This document shows, one piece after another, positions 51,207 to 59,989 of a DNA stretch of 64,000 nucleotides. The notes under the pieces were generated by a model. That model worked only from the letters and a program-made list of their open reading frames with translations, made no database searches and was not told the DNA's origin. This stretch comes from JBBIIC01 sp037446725. Lineage in GTDB: Bacteria > Actinomycetota > Coriobacteriia > Anaerosomatales > SLCP01. The stretch lies in contig JBBIIC010000009.1 in assembly GCA_037446725.1 (NCBI GenBank), positions 1 through 64,000 of the forward strand, written 5' to 3'. Positions within the stretch are counted from its first letter, which is position 1; each line of letters opens with the position of its first letter. Made by a program: the position numbers and the translations under genes.

Positions 51207-51906
51207 GGTCGCCTCTCCCGGTGAACGGCACCCGTCCGCTTGACAGCTTCCACTGCCTTCTTCCGCGCTACGAGCCGCCGTCCTCCTCGTTCTCGTGAAG
51301 TTCTGAGAGATCGCACTGCACAGTCGGCTGTCTCCTTGGGGGTCAGACACTCCAGGTCGTCGGGCATGGGATCACTACGATCGGTATGGGCCTGACGTCC
51401 TGTTTGGTAGGTCTTTCCCATCCCGGGCGGATTCTTCGCACAAGCCCGTGTGAACGGCTAGAATGACGGTACGCCGCCGTTCGCCCGTGTACTCCGCTGC
51501 CTGGGAGCACCGCGACGGCGAAGCACGACTGACAGGGCATGGCCGACCAAGAGGGGGTGCCGGCACCCTTGTGTTGTTCTGCAATGCGAACCTCTGACCG
51601 CGACGCGGACCGCACGTCCGCCGTCGGCGTCTCCGTCACCCCCGGTCGCGCGCCGCTCCACGGTTGCGCATCCCCTGCTCCACTCGAGGGGACATCTCCC
51701 CCCTCAGTCTCCTCAGGGTTGAAGCAGCTGCGGCCCTCGCGGGCCCGTCTGGCTGCGTCTCCAAACGGAACGCACCGATTTCCCGGTCACGCACGAAAGG
51801 GGGGCTGACCTAACCCAGAACTCGGCACGTTTCGTCAGACGGGTGCACGGTTCAACGATCGGAGAATCGCGCACGGGAACTGGATTCTCACAAGGAGGTG
51901 TATGGC
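51207..51906. other. 700-base intergenic region upstream of the hydrogenase operon
   Basis: No convincing coding sequence; the open frames here have Arg/Ser/Pro-rich, non-homologous products. It must hold the promoters of the DUF2249 gene (minus) and of the hydrogenase operon (plus). Several GC-rich hairpins are visible within 51640-51800, for example GGCCC/GGGCC around TCGC near 51743-51756. I could not match it to a riboswitch class. If the candidate promoter at 51435-51464 is real, the hydrogenase mRNA has a leader of over 400 nt. Confidence 0.5.
51435..51464 (+). promoter_or_regulatory. Possible promoter of the hydrogenase operon
   Basis: TTCGCA (51435-51440) and TAGAAT (51459-51464) with an 18-base spacer. 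The -10 is good, the -35 weak. It is about 440 bases from the first start codon, so other promoters closer to the gene are possible. Confidence 0.3.
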
Positions 51907-53073
51907 ATGGCGCATGAGGACCACGACGCGATATACGACCTTCTCGCAGCGAGAGGCGTCTCGCGTCGCGATTTCCTCAAGTACTGCGGCTCGATCGCGG
52001 CGCTGCTGGGACTCTCGGAGTCCTTTGTCCCGCAAATCGCGGCAGCCGTGAGTCAGGGCGCAAAGCTCAAGCCGGCCGTGTGGCTCAACGGCGGCGCGTG
52101 CACAGGGTGCACCGAGTCAGTCGCGCAGGCGGACACGCCCGACGTGGCGACGATAGTCCTCGAGCTCCTCTCGATCGACTTCATGGAGACCCTATCAATG
52201 GCGCAGGGCAAAGACGCCCTGGCGGCCGCCGAGGCCGTGTTCGAGGAGCCCGGCTACATCCTGATCTACGAGGGATCCGTCATGAAGGGCTGGGACGGCA
52301 ACGCCCTGCGCATCGGCGGCAAGACCGGTCTCGAGGAGCTCAAGCACGCGGCGCCTAACGCGGCGGCCATCGTCGCGGTGGGTACGTGCGCTGTCGACGG
52401 CGGGTTCGTCATGGCGAAGCCGAACCCGGCCGATGCCACGGGCGTCTCGATGTACCTGAAGGAGAAGGGCATCACGACACCGGTCGTGAACCTTCCCACC
52501 TGCCCGGTCAACCCTGAGTGGGTTGTGGCCATCGTCGTCGACGTGTTGCTTCTCGGTTCTCTGGAGAGCGGCGCCATCCTCGACAAGCTCGACGCTGAGG
52601 GGCGGCCGAAGTACATCTTCGGGCAGACCATCCACGACAACTGCCCTCGCCGCGGCCACTTCGAGAACGGCAACTTCGTCACCGAGTTCGGCACGGAGGA
52701 GGAGGCCCTCGGCTACTGCCTGTACAAGGTCGGCTGCAAGGGCCCTCAGACCTACACCAACTGCCCGATCGTTCGCTGGAACCGCCGCGCGAGCTGGTGC
52801 GTCGAGTCGGGCGCCCCGTGCATCGGCTGCGGCAGTCTCAACTGGGTCGATGCGGGCGCACCGTTCCTCAACCGCCACCGCGACCTGCCGCTTCCCAACG
52901 TCGGCAACACCCAGCCCGGCGTGGTCGCCGGAGTGGTCGCCGGCGTGGCCGCGCTCGGCCTCGGAATCCATGCCATCGGCATGAAGGCCACCGGCCGCAT
53001 GGATGGCGGTGCTCCCTACGAGGAGATGAAGGAGTACGACAAGAAGCGGATGAAGAAGGGAGGCGGTAACTAG
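51907..53073 (+). CDS. [NiFe]/[NiFeSe] hydrogenase small subunit
   Basis: 388-residue electron-transfer subunit of a membrane-bound uptake hydrogenase. A twin-arginine signal (SRRDFLK, Arg20-Arg21) with a hydrophobic stretch after it indicates folded export by Tat together with the large subunit. The proximal cluster begins with Cys65 and Cys68 in GGACTGCTES, and later cysteines in VGTCAVDGG, PTCPVNP, HDNCPRR, VGCKGPQTYTNCP and PCIGC complete three Fe-S clusters. A C-terminal transmembrane helix (VVAGVVAGVAALGLGIHAIG) and a Lys-rich tail anchor it. ATG at 51907 lies eight bases after AAGGAGG. Its TAG overlaps the large-subunit GTG by one base. Confidence 0.94.
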   Translation: MAHEDHDAIYDLLAARGVSRRDFLKYCGSIAALLGLSESFVPQIAAAVSQGAKLKPAVWLNGGACTGCTESVAQADTPDVATIVLELLSIDFMETLSMAQGKDALAAAEAVFEEPGYILIYEGSVMKGWDGNALRIGGKTGLEELKHAAPNAAAIVAVGTCAVDGGFVMAKPNPADATGVSMYLKEKGITTPVVNLPTCPVNPEWVVAIVVDVLLLGSLESGAILDKLDAEGRPKYIFGQTIHDNCPRRGHFENGNFVTEFGTEEEALGYCLYKVGCKGPQTYTNCPIVRWNRRASWCVESGAPCIGCGSLNWVDAGAPFLNRHRDLPLPNVGNTQPGVVAGVVAGVAALGLGIHAIGMKATGRMDGGAPYEEMKEYDKKRMKKGGGN

Positions 53074-54719
53074 TGGCTCGATCAGTTGTCGACCCGTTGA
53101 CCAGGATCGAAGGTCACCTGCGTGTCGAGGTCGAAGTCAACGATGGCGTCGTGACCGACGCATGGGTGTCCGGCGGACTGTATCGGGGCATGGAGACGAT
53201 CCTGCTCGACCGCCGTCCCTCCGATGCGTACTTCGTCGCGCAGCGTATCTGCGGCGTGTGCCCCATCTCTCACGGCCACGCGTCGACGAGCGCTACTGAA
53301 GACGCACTCGGCATCACGATCCCGAACAACGCGCGACTCGTGCGTAACCTCATCGAGGCGGCGCAGTACATCCACAGCCACATCCTGTGGTTCTACATCC
53401 TGGCGGCGCTCGACTACGTCGATCCGGACAAGGCGCTCTCGGCCGACATCGCCGACACGTACGCGCTCGCCCAGGCTGCCGGCACCGGCACGTCTGACTT
53501 CGGTGCGGTCGCCAAGCGCCTGCAAGCGTTCGTGGACAACGGCCAGCTGTCGATCTTCACCAACGGCTGGTTCGGTCATCCGGCGTACGCGCAGGACATG
53601 CCCGCCGAGCTGCACCTCATCGGGGTCGCCCATTACCTCGAGGCACTGGAGATGCAGGCAGTGGCAGCGGAGATCATCGCCATCATGGGCGGGAAGTTCC
53701 CGCACTTCATGACATCGATCCCGGGCGGCACGGCATTCGTACCGACCGAGCAGAAGCTCGACGACATCCTGTTCCGCTTCATCAAGCTGCACGACTGGGT
53801 CAGCAACACGATGATCCCGGACACGCTCGCCATCGCACCGTTCTACGCCGGTGCCCTCGAGTACGGCGGCGGCCACGGCAACTTCCTTGCGTGGGGCGTG
53901 TTCAACGACGAGTCCTTCGAGATGACGAACCGATACCTCCCCGGCGGCGTGATCGTCACCAGCGAAGGCCTCACCGTCGCGGACCCCGACCCGTCTGTGC
54001 TCTCCGAGTACGTCCAGCGGTCCTGGTACGAGTCGGACACCGGCCTCAACCCCGCCGAGGGCGAGACCGTGGCCAACTTCACCGAATACGACCCTGACAA
54101 CCAGTACTCCTGGTGCAAGGCTCCGCGCTACGACGGCAAGCCGATGGAGGCCGGTCCCCTCTCCCGCATGCTCATCGCCTATCTGCGAGGTGTCCGGCCG
54201 GTTCAGCAGATTGTCGACGGTGCACTCGACGCCCTCGGCGCGGCAGGCAAGCCCGAGGTGCTCGTCTCACTGCTCGGACGCATCGCTGCCCGCAACCTCG
54301 AGACCAAGGTCATCTGCGACTGGTCGCTGGAGTGGGTCAACGAGCTCATCGCCGCCATCGCGGGCGGGGACTCGAAGTACTTCGAGCCCCACGAAGTCGA
54401 TGCCGGCTCCGGTGCCGGTATGTGGGAGGCACCCCGCGGGGCGCTCGGCCACTGGATCGACATCGAGGGCGGCAAGATCTCCCGCTACCAGGTCGTCACC
54501 CCGTCGACGTGGGACTGCTCGTCCCGCGATGACGACGGCGTGCGCGGACCGATGGAGGAGGCGCTCGTCGGAACGCCGATCATCGAGGTCGAGCGCCCGC
54601 TCGAGGCCTGCCGCATCGCGCGTAGCTTCGATCCTTGAGTAGGGTGCGCGGTTCACGTGATTGAACCGAAAACCGGCAAGGAAGCAACCGTCTACACGAA
54701 GCCGATGGGGGTGAGGTAG
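53073..54719 (+). CDS. [NiFeSe] hydrogenase large subunit, selenocysteine at an in-frame TGA
   Basis: Predicted 548-residue catalytic subunit with the Ni-Fe site. The N-terminal ligand motif is RICGVCPISHGH (Cys60, Cys63). A TGA at 54636-54638 (codon 522) falls exactly on the first cysteine of the C-terminal motif Asp-Pro-Cys-x-x-Cys-x-x-His. Translation through it gives SFDP-Sec-VGCAVHV and a 20-residue tail ending at TAG (54717-54719). Cys525 and His528 are in register, and cleavage after His528 by the co-encoded protease would give the mature enzyme. A SECIS-like hairpin follows the TGA. The TAG is directly followed by the cytochrome b ATG, which supports the longer gene. Stopping at TGA would remove two nickel ligands. 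GTG start overlaps the small-subunit stop. Confidence 0.93.
54636..54668 (+). promoter_or_regulatory. Selenocysteine TGA codon and bacterial SECIS hairpin
   Basis: TGA at 54636-54638, then 10 bases, then CGGTTCA (54649-54655) pairing perfectly with TGAACCG (54662-54668) around the loop CGTGAT. Seven pairs, 6-nt loop with G at its second position, 17 nt between the TGA and the loop: within the range known for bacterial SECIS elements that recruit SelB. SelA, SelB, SelD and tRNA-Sec genes are not in the window. Confidence 0.85.
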
Positions 54720-55397
54720 ATGTCGCATCCCGCACACTACCGAGAGGCCCATCCGCTGATCTTCGTGTTCACCCACTGGATCAACTTGATCGCTATGGTG
54801 GCGCTCGCGTTCTCGGGTTTCTACATCCACTACCCGTTCTTCAGCGGGTTCATGGGTGTCGCCCGCGGCATGCACTTCTTCTTCATGTACGTGCTCCTCA
54901 TCAACCTGTTCGTGCGCATCATCGCCGCGTTCTTCGTGAAGTCGGCGACGCGCCTGGGCAGCCGTGAGGTGGAAACAGACATCAAGAACTGGCTGCCGCA
55001 GAAGCTCAACCGCCACCAGTTCATCCCGTGGCTGAAGTACTACCTGTTCCTGAAGAAGGACCACCCCATCGGCGCCAAGTACGGCGTGCTGCAGAAGATC
55101 GCCTACCTGGCGACCATCCCGCTCACGCTGGCAGCCGCCTACACCGGCTTCGCGATCTACGCACCGGTCATGGACTGGGCTTTCTTCGCGGCGGGCACCG
55201 AGTGGGTCGGCGGCCAGATGGCCATGAGGATCATCCACTACTACATCATGTGGGCCTTCATCCTCTTCACGGCCATCCACGCCTACCTCGCCAACGTCGA
55301 GGGCGTCGCGCCCTCACGCCTGATCTTCGCGTGGAAGGAAGAAGAGGGTCTGCAGTTCGACGCCGACGGCAAGATCGTCGGCGGTGCCGAGCACTAG
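54720..55397 (+). CDS. Hydrogenase b-type cytochrome subunit
   Basis: 225-residue diheme membrane cytochrome of the HyaC type, carrying electrons from the small subunit to the quinone pool. Four transmembrane segments are visible (LIFVFTHWINLIAMVALAFSGFYIHY, FFFMYVLLINLFVRIIAAFF, IAYLATIPLTLAAAYTGFAIYA, MRIIHYYIMWAFILFTAIHAYLANV). Candidate heme ligands are His in FTHWIN, GMHFFF, RIIHYY and AIHAYLA. ATG starts on the base after the large-subunit TAG. The gene ends before a strong hairpin. Confidence 0.92.
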   Translation: MSHPAHYREAHPLIFVFTHWINLIAMVALAFSGFYIHYPFFSGFMGVARGMHFFFMYVLLINLFVRIIAAFFVKSATRLGSREVETDIKNWLPQKLNRHQFIPWLKYYLFLKKDHPIGAKYGVLQKIAYLATIPLTLAAAYTGFAIYAPVMDWAFFAAGTEWVGGQMAMRIIHYYIMWAFILFTAIHAYLANVEGVAPSRLIFAWKEEEGLQFDADGKIVGGAEH

Positions 55398-55424
55398 GGC
55401 ACGCAGATGCCCACCGTGCAACCT

Positions 55425-55452
55425 GAGACCCCGGGCATCAGCCCGGGGTCTC
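55425..55452 (+). terminator. Terminator hairpin after the hydrogenase structural genes
   Basis: GAGACCCCGGGC (55425-55436) pairs perfectly with GCCCGGGGTCTC (55441-55452) around ATCA, 28 bases after the cytochrome stop. No T-run. Suggests that the genes from 55660 on have another promoter or depend on read-through. Confidence 0.72.
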
Positions 55453-55659
55453 CCCCGTCTCCTATCCCCGCGCGCGAGAACGACAGGTCTGGGGCGGCTG
55501 ACGTAGAAGTACGCTACAGTGGACTTCGAAGCGCTCCGGCAGGCGCAGCGTCCTTCCGGCGCGACAGGATCTAGGGCGTCACCTATGCCAGACGGGGTAA
55601 GGGCGCACGGTATTCGCCGTGACTCATGTGCATCGACCGTACCGCACGAGAGGAACAGG

Positions 55660-56988
55660 ATGCTCTCCGAACGCCTCGTCACCACCGCTTTGCGCGTCCT
55701 CAACAAGACATATCTCCACCAGGCCCCCGTTTCTTTCGACACGCTCCCCGCCCCTGCCGCAGGACGAAGCTACGTGCTCTACGCCCACGTGCCGTTCTGC
55801 GAGCGTCTGTGCCTCTACTGCTCGTTCAACCGGTTCCTCTACCGTGAGGACCGTGCTCGCGAGTACTTCCGCAGCCTGCGCGCGGAGATGCGAATGGTGG
55901 CCGACCTCGGCTATGATTTCCCGTCGCTCTACATCGGCGGCGGCACCCCCACCATACTGCTCGACGAGCTCGCAGAGACCATCGATCTGGCCCGCGAGCT
56001 CTTCTCCATAGAGGAGGTCTCGAGCGAGACCAGCCCGAACCATTTGGGACCCGAGCTCGTCTCGGTCCTCCAGGACCGCGTCCAGCGCCTCTCGGTCGGA
56101 ATCCAGAGTTTCGACGACGTCCTGCTGCGCCAGATGGACCGCTACGAGAAGTACGGATGCGGAATGGAGGTCTTCGACCGCATACGTTCGGTCGCCGGGA
56201 AGTTCCACTCGCTCAACGTCGACATGATCTTCAACTTCCCCTCGCAGACCGAGGAGATGCTGCGCCGCGATATCACCCTGTTCAAGGCGACCGGCGCCAA
56301 CCAGACCACCTTCTATCCCCTGATGGCCTCGCCCAAGACGCGCGCAGAGCTCGCGCGGGCGGTCGGGCACATCGACTTCGCGCGCGAAGCACGCTACTAC
56401 CGCATCATCGCCGAGGAGCTGGCCGACGAGTTCCAACCTACCTCGGCATGGACCTACTCGCGTGACAAGGATTCCATGATCGACGAGTACATCGTCGACT
56501 ACGGCGAGTACGTCGGCATCGGGTCGGGCGCGCTGTCCTTCCTCGGCGACCGCATCTACGGCAACACCTTCTCGTTGCGCGAGTATGCCGAGCGCATCGC
56601 GACCGGACGCATGTCCGTCGCCAAGGCGGGTCGCCCCTACTCCGCGACTGCACTGCGCCGGTACCGCTTCGTGACCGATCTCTTCGGGCTTGCGCTCGAC
56701 AAAGAACGGTTCGAGAGGGACTTCGGCATCCCGATAGAACGGGGTCTGGCCGCGGAGCTCGCATTCATGCGCGCTGCGGGCGGTATCGCCGGGGACGATG
56801 GGCGCTTTGTCACGCTCACGGAGAAGGGCCGCTACCTGCTGATGGTAATGATGCGCGAGACACTCGCCTCGTCTAACGACGCGCGCGACCACGCACGTGA
56901 CGCGCTTCCCCTCGAAGAGCGGATGCTCCTCCTCGAAGGTGAAGCATGCGAGGCAGGCTCGGTTTCACCCCAGCTTGCGGCGGGCTAG
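55660..56988 (+). CDS. HemN/HemW-like radical SAM protein
   Basis: 442-residue radical SAM enzyme of the coproporphyrinogen III oxidase-like family. The cluster motif is VPFCERLCLYCSFNRF (C-x3-C-x2-C), followed by SLYIGGGTPTILLDEL, VSSETSPNHL and RLSVGIQSFDDVLLRQMDRYEKY, the family's SAM-binding segments. The C-terminal part has GIGSGALSFLGDRIYGNTFSLREY, also typical. Members act in heme synthesis, heme transfer or heme degradation; which applies here is not decided. Its place between the hydrogenase cytochrome and the maturation protease suggests heme delivery to that cytochrome, which is inference. ATG at 55660 with AGAGGAACAGG. Confidence 0.83.
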   Translation: MLSERLVTTALRVLNKTYLHQAPVSFDTLPAPAAGRSYVLYAHVPFCERLCLYCSFNRFLYREDRAREYFRSLRAEMRMVADLGYDFPSLYIGGGTPTILLDELAETIDLARELFSIEEVSSETSPNHLGPELVSVLQDRVQRLSVGIQSFDDVLLRQMDRYEKYGCGMEVFDRIRSVAGKFHSLNVDMIFNFPSQTEEMLRRDITLFKATGANQTTFYPLMASPKTRAELARAVGHIDFAREARYYRIIAEELADEFQPTSAWTYSRDKDSMIDEYIVDYGEYVGIGSGALSFLGDRIYGNTFSLREYAERIATGRMSVAKAGRPYSATALRRYRFVTDLFGLALDKERFERDFGIPIERGLAAELAFMRAAGGIAGDDGRFVTLTEKGRYLLMVMMRETLASSNDARDHARDALPLEERMLLLEGEACEAGSVSPQLAAG

Positions 56989-57064
56989 CGAGGCGGCATT
57001 CGTTCACACGCCCTCTCGGCTGCGGTAGCATCTCCCCTACACGACCGGAAGGACTGCAGCGTCC

Positions 57065-57613
57065 ATGGCTGACCGCATCCTCATTCTCGGCATCGGTAAC
57101 CCCCTCATGACTGACGAAGGCGCGGGCGTGCGCGTCGCGGAGATCCTCATGGGCCGTTACGCGCTACCAGACAACGTCGAGGTCATCGATGCGGGCACGA
57201 TGGGCCTTGGCATCATGAACCTGTTCCGCGACCGCGATCTCGTCGTGGTCGTCGACGCCGTCGACAACACGGGGCACGAGCCCGGGACCGTCGTCGTCAT
57301 GACCCCGGAACAGCTCGCCCCGTCACAGGTGCTCCACTCGCTGCACGACATGCGGTTCGTCAACGTCCTTGAGGCGGCCGAGCTCACCGGCATCAAACCC
57401 GACGCCATCTGCGTGGGCGTCCAGGTGGCGAGTATGGAACAGTGGGTCATGGAGCTGACGCCCCCGGTGGAAGCGGCCCTGCCGTCGGCTGTCGCGGCCG
57501 TGCTCGACATCCTTGCCGAACGCGGCGTCGTCCTCGAGCCCGTCGAGGGCACGACCGAGGATGCCGCGATCATCGAGGCCATCCGCACACGTGCCCGGAT
57601 GCCGGGCACCTAA
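57065..57613 (+). CDS. Hydrogenase maturation protease (HyaD/HycI family)
   Basis: 182-residue nickel-dependent endopeptidase that removes the C-terminal tail of the large subunit after nickel insertion. The N-terminal ILILGIGNPLMTDEGAGVRVAEIL contains the conserved Glu ligand, EVIDAGTMGLG the Gly-containing strand, VVVDAVDN the Asp and SLHDM the His position. Length is normal. It presumably cleaves the Sec-containing large subunit after His528. ATG preceded by GGAAGG. IMPase-like gene follows after 18 bases. Confidence 0.92.
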   Translation: MADRILILGIGNPLMTDEGAGVRVAEILMGRYALPDNVEVIDAGTMGLGIMNLFRDRDLVVVVDAVDNTGHEPGTVVVMTPEQLAPSQVLHSLHDMRFVNVLEAAELTGIKPDAICVGVQVASMEQWVMELTPPVEAALPSAVAAVLDILAERGVVLEPVEGTTEDAAIIEAIRTRARMPGT

Positions 57614-57631
57614 CCGACGGAAGGACTGCGG

Positions 57632-58450
57632 ATGCGCGAAGAGCTCGAGATAGCGGTCGCGGCTGCTCGCGCCGGCGCTCTGGTCGTGCGGGAGCACGCT
57701 GCTGCCGTCGGTGCGGTGAGGTCGAAGGGGTCCGCCACCGACCTCGTAACCGACGTCGACATCGCGTCCGGTGTCGCCGTCGTACGCGAGCTCCTGGCCG
57801 CCGATCCCTCGGCACGCGTCCTCGTCGAGGAAGATGAGGTCTACACCATCACAGGTCTCCGCCCCACCGACCCCGCGCAGGGCGAGACGTGGGTCATTGA
57901 CCCCATCGATGGCACCACCTCCTTCATCCACAGCTTCCCCACGTACTCGGTCTCCGTGGCCCTCCTGCGCGACGGACGGCCCGTCGCCGGTGCTGTCACC
58001 GATGTACCGCACGACGTGACGATGAGCGCCGCCGAGGGCATGGGCGCAACGCTGGAGGGCGCGCCCGTGCGCTGCACACAGGTCGCCCGGCTCGACGAGG
58101 CCCTCCTCGTGACCGGCTTCCCCTACGACCGCGAGGCTGCACTCGACCGCCAGCTCGCGGTGCTGGCGGCCTTCCTGCGTGCGCCGGTCCACGGCATCCG
58201 CCGCGACGGGTCGGCTGCCCTCGACTGCTGCCACGTCGCGGCCGGACGTGCCGACGGCTTCTGGGAGTACGGTCTCCAGCCCTGGGACACGGCCGCGGGC
58301 GCGATCATCTGCCGGGAGGCCGGCGCGCGTGTCACCGACATCTTCGGGCGTGAATGGTCACCGAACCGCGATTCGGGCGTGATCGTGGCCAATCCGCGTC
58401 TGCACGAGCGGATGCTCGCGCTGATCACCGAGGTCACCGGCGGGAGATAG
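57632..58450 (+). CDS. Inositol monophosphatase family protein
   Basis: 272-residue Mg-dependent phosphatase of the IMPase fold. Metal-binding motifs are VLVEEDE (Glu pair), WVIDPIDGTTSFIH and LQPWDTAAGAIICREAGA. SKGSATDLVTDVDIAS near the N-terminus also fits. It may act on inositol phosphate, fructose-bisphosphate or PAP; the substrate cannot be told. ATG at 57632, after GGAAGGA. No functional link with the hydrogenase is evident. Confidence 0.88.
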   Translation: MREELEIAVAAARAGALVVREHAAAVGAVRSKGSATDLVTDVDIASGVAVVRELLAADPSARVLVEEDEVYTITGLRPTDPAQGETWVIDPIDGTTSFIHSFPTYSVSVALLRDGRPVAGAVTDVPHDVTMSAAEGMGATLEGAPVRCTQVARLDEALLVTGFPYDREAALDRQLAVLAAFLRAPVHGIRRDGSAALDCCHVAAGRADGFWEYGLQPWDTAAGAIICREAGARVTDIFGREWSPNRDSGVIVANPRLHERMLALITEVTGGR

Positions 58451-58500
58451 GAATCTTCGGAGTTCGGGCCCATCGCACTCACGGCCGAACATCGCCGTTC

Positions 58501-59976
58501 CTAATAGTAGCGCTTCTGTTCCTCGGCATCCTCGGCCAGTTCGATCCCCCACTCGCCGAGCACCTTGCTGACCGCGCGTTCGCCGCTCTCCACGCAGTTC
58601 GGCAGACCGACGCCGCGGTACGAACCCCCCGCGAGCGCGAGACCAGGAACCTCGGACTGGCGGGCCTCGATCGTCTCGACGCGCCCCATATGGCCGAGCG
58701 TGTACTGCGGCATGCCCATCTCCCACCGGAACACCCGAGAGAAGACCGGCTCCCCCTTCACTCCGAGGACCGCACGGAGTTCTCCGAGCACGATGTCGGC
58801 GAGCCGATCGTCGCTCTCGGCCATGATCGCCTGGTTGTGCGGACCCCCCACGAAGCCCCTGATCAGCACCTTGCCCTCGGGCGCGCGCCCGGGCCACTTC
58901 GTGGATGAGAGCGTGGCAGCCATAAGCGAACGGTTCTCGATGAGCGGGCACAGCACGCCGAATGCGTTCATATCGATGCCGACCTCGGACTCCTCGAAGG
59001 CAAGCGAGACCGTCGCGGACGAGGAGTGTTCGATGCCCGCGAGCGCGTCGGCGATGACACCGTCGACCGACCTTACGAGCCGCTCCGCCGCCCAGCTTTC
59101 CGTCGCGATGATCACCGCATCCGCGGCGATGACCGAATCGTCGTCCAGCTCGACACGCCACCCTTCAGGCGTCCGCGCGAGGCCCCGGGCCGCAACCCCG
59201 GTACGCATCCGGTCACGGCCGGCGGCCTCGGCCATCGCATCGGTCAGGAACTGCATGCCCTGCTCGAAGGAGGTGAAGAACGTCCGCGGCTTGGCGCCCG
59301 GCTTCGGCGGGTACTTCTTTCGCATCTCGGCGACCTTCTTGCGCGCTGCGTAGAACCCTTTGATCATCCCCCCGTACGTCTGCTCCATCTCGAGCAGGCG
59401 GGGGAACGTGGCAGCGAGGCTCATCTTCGCCGGATCGGACGCGTGCACACCGCCGACGAGCGGCTCGGCAAGGCGGTCGAGGCACTCGCGGCCCATTCGC
59501 CGCACGACGAAGCTCTCGAGCGTCTCGTCTTCGGGCCCGTCCGGGCCGGCGGGTTTGGGCTTGATCAACAGGTCCATGCCCATGCGGATCTTCCCGGGCC
59601 ACGAGAACAGGGTCGTGGTGGCGAAAGGCCAGAACTTCGTGGGCGCGAACATCATCACGCCGTCGGGAAGATCATGCAGCTTGCCGCGTGAGAGAATGTA
59701 CGTGCGTTTGCGGGCCTCATCGGTCGGCAGCTCGTCGTCGAAGATGCCAAGGAGTCTGGCGATCCGGTGGACCGCCGGTTTCTCGGTCAAGAAGCAGTCC
59801 GGCCCGCCGTCGATGATGAAGCCTTCGTGGTGAACGGTGGCGATCTTCCCACCCAATCGGGCATCCTTCTCGACGAGCGTGAAGCTGACCTCGTTGCCTG
59901 CCTCCGCGGCCCGCGCGACCTTGTAGGCGGCGGCAAGCCCCGCGATGCCGCCGCCGATGATAACGATCTCCCTCAT
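58501..59976 (-). CDS. hemY: Protoporphyrinogen/coproporphyrinogen oxidase (HemY type)
   Basis: 491-residue FAD-dependent oxidase. The dinucleotide-binding IVIIGGGIAGLAAAYKVA is at 4-21, followed by FTLVEKDARLGGKIATVHHEGFIIDGGPDCFL. The C-terminal FAD segment is ALAGGSYRGVGLPNCVESGERAVSKVL. HemY-type enzymes of Gram-positives usually oxidise coproporphyrinogen III to coproporphyrin III, though they use oxygen or other acceptors. It is the last gene of the minus-strand hemE-hemH-hemY operon, 13 bases after hemH. HemQ was not found in the window. Confidence 0.92.
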   Translation of the reverse strand: MREIVIIGGGIAGLAAAYKVARAAEAGNEVSFTLVEKDARLGGKIATVHHEGFIIDGGPDCFLTEKPAVHRIARLLGIFDDELPTDEARKRTYILSRGKLHDLPDGVMMFAPTKFWPFATTTLFSWPGKIRMGMDLLIKPKPAGPDGPEDETLESFVVRRMGRECLDRLAEPLVGGVHASDPAKMSLAATFPRLLEMEQTYGGMIKGFYAARKKVAEMRKKYPPKPGAKPRTFFTSFEQGMQFLTDAMAEAAGRDRMRTGVAARGLARTPEGWRVELDDDSVIAADAVIIATESWAAERLVRSVDGVIADALAGIEHSSSATVSLAFEESEVGIDMNAFGVLCPLIENRSLMAATLSSTKWPGRAPEGKVLIRGFVGGPHNQAIMAESDDRLADIVLGELRAVLGVKGEPVFSRVFRWEMGMPQYTLGHMGRVETIEARQSEVPGLALAGGSYRGVGLPNCVESGERAVSKVLGEWGIELAEDAEEQKRYY

Positions 59977-59989
59977 GTCTTGCGGCTCC

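Noticed and set aside
51640..51800. A known riboswitch (cobalamin, c-di-GMP, ydaO, molybdenum cofactor) in the hydrogenase leader
   Set aside because: I looked for the core conserved bases of these classes and did not find them; naming a class would be unsupported.
51539..51808. Open frames upstream of the hydrogenase small subunit
   Set aside because: Products are low-complexity, with no ribosome-binding site and no family resemblance; the region is better described as non-coding.
53073..54638. Reading the hydrogenase large subunit as a gene truncated by a nonsense mutation or frameshift
   Set aside because: Every residue after the TGA fits the family motif in the same frame, a SECIS-like hairpin is present, and the downstream TAG abuts the next start codon.
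55624..56892. 422-codon minus-strand frame opposite the radical SAM gene
   Set aside because: The plus-strand frame has an intact radical SAM motif and family segments; the opposite frame has none.
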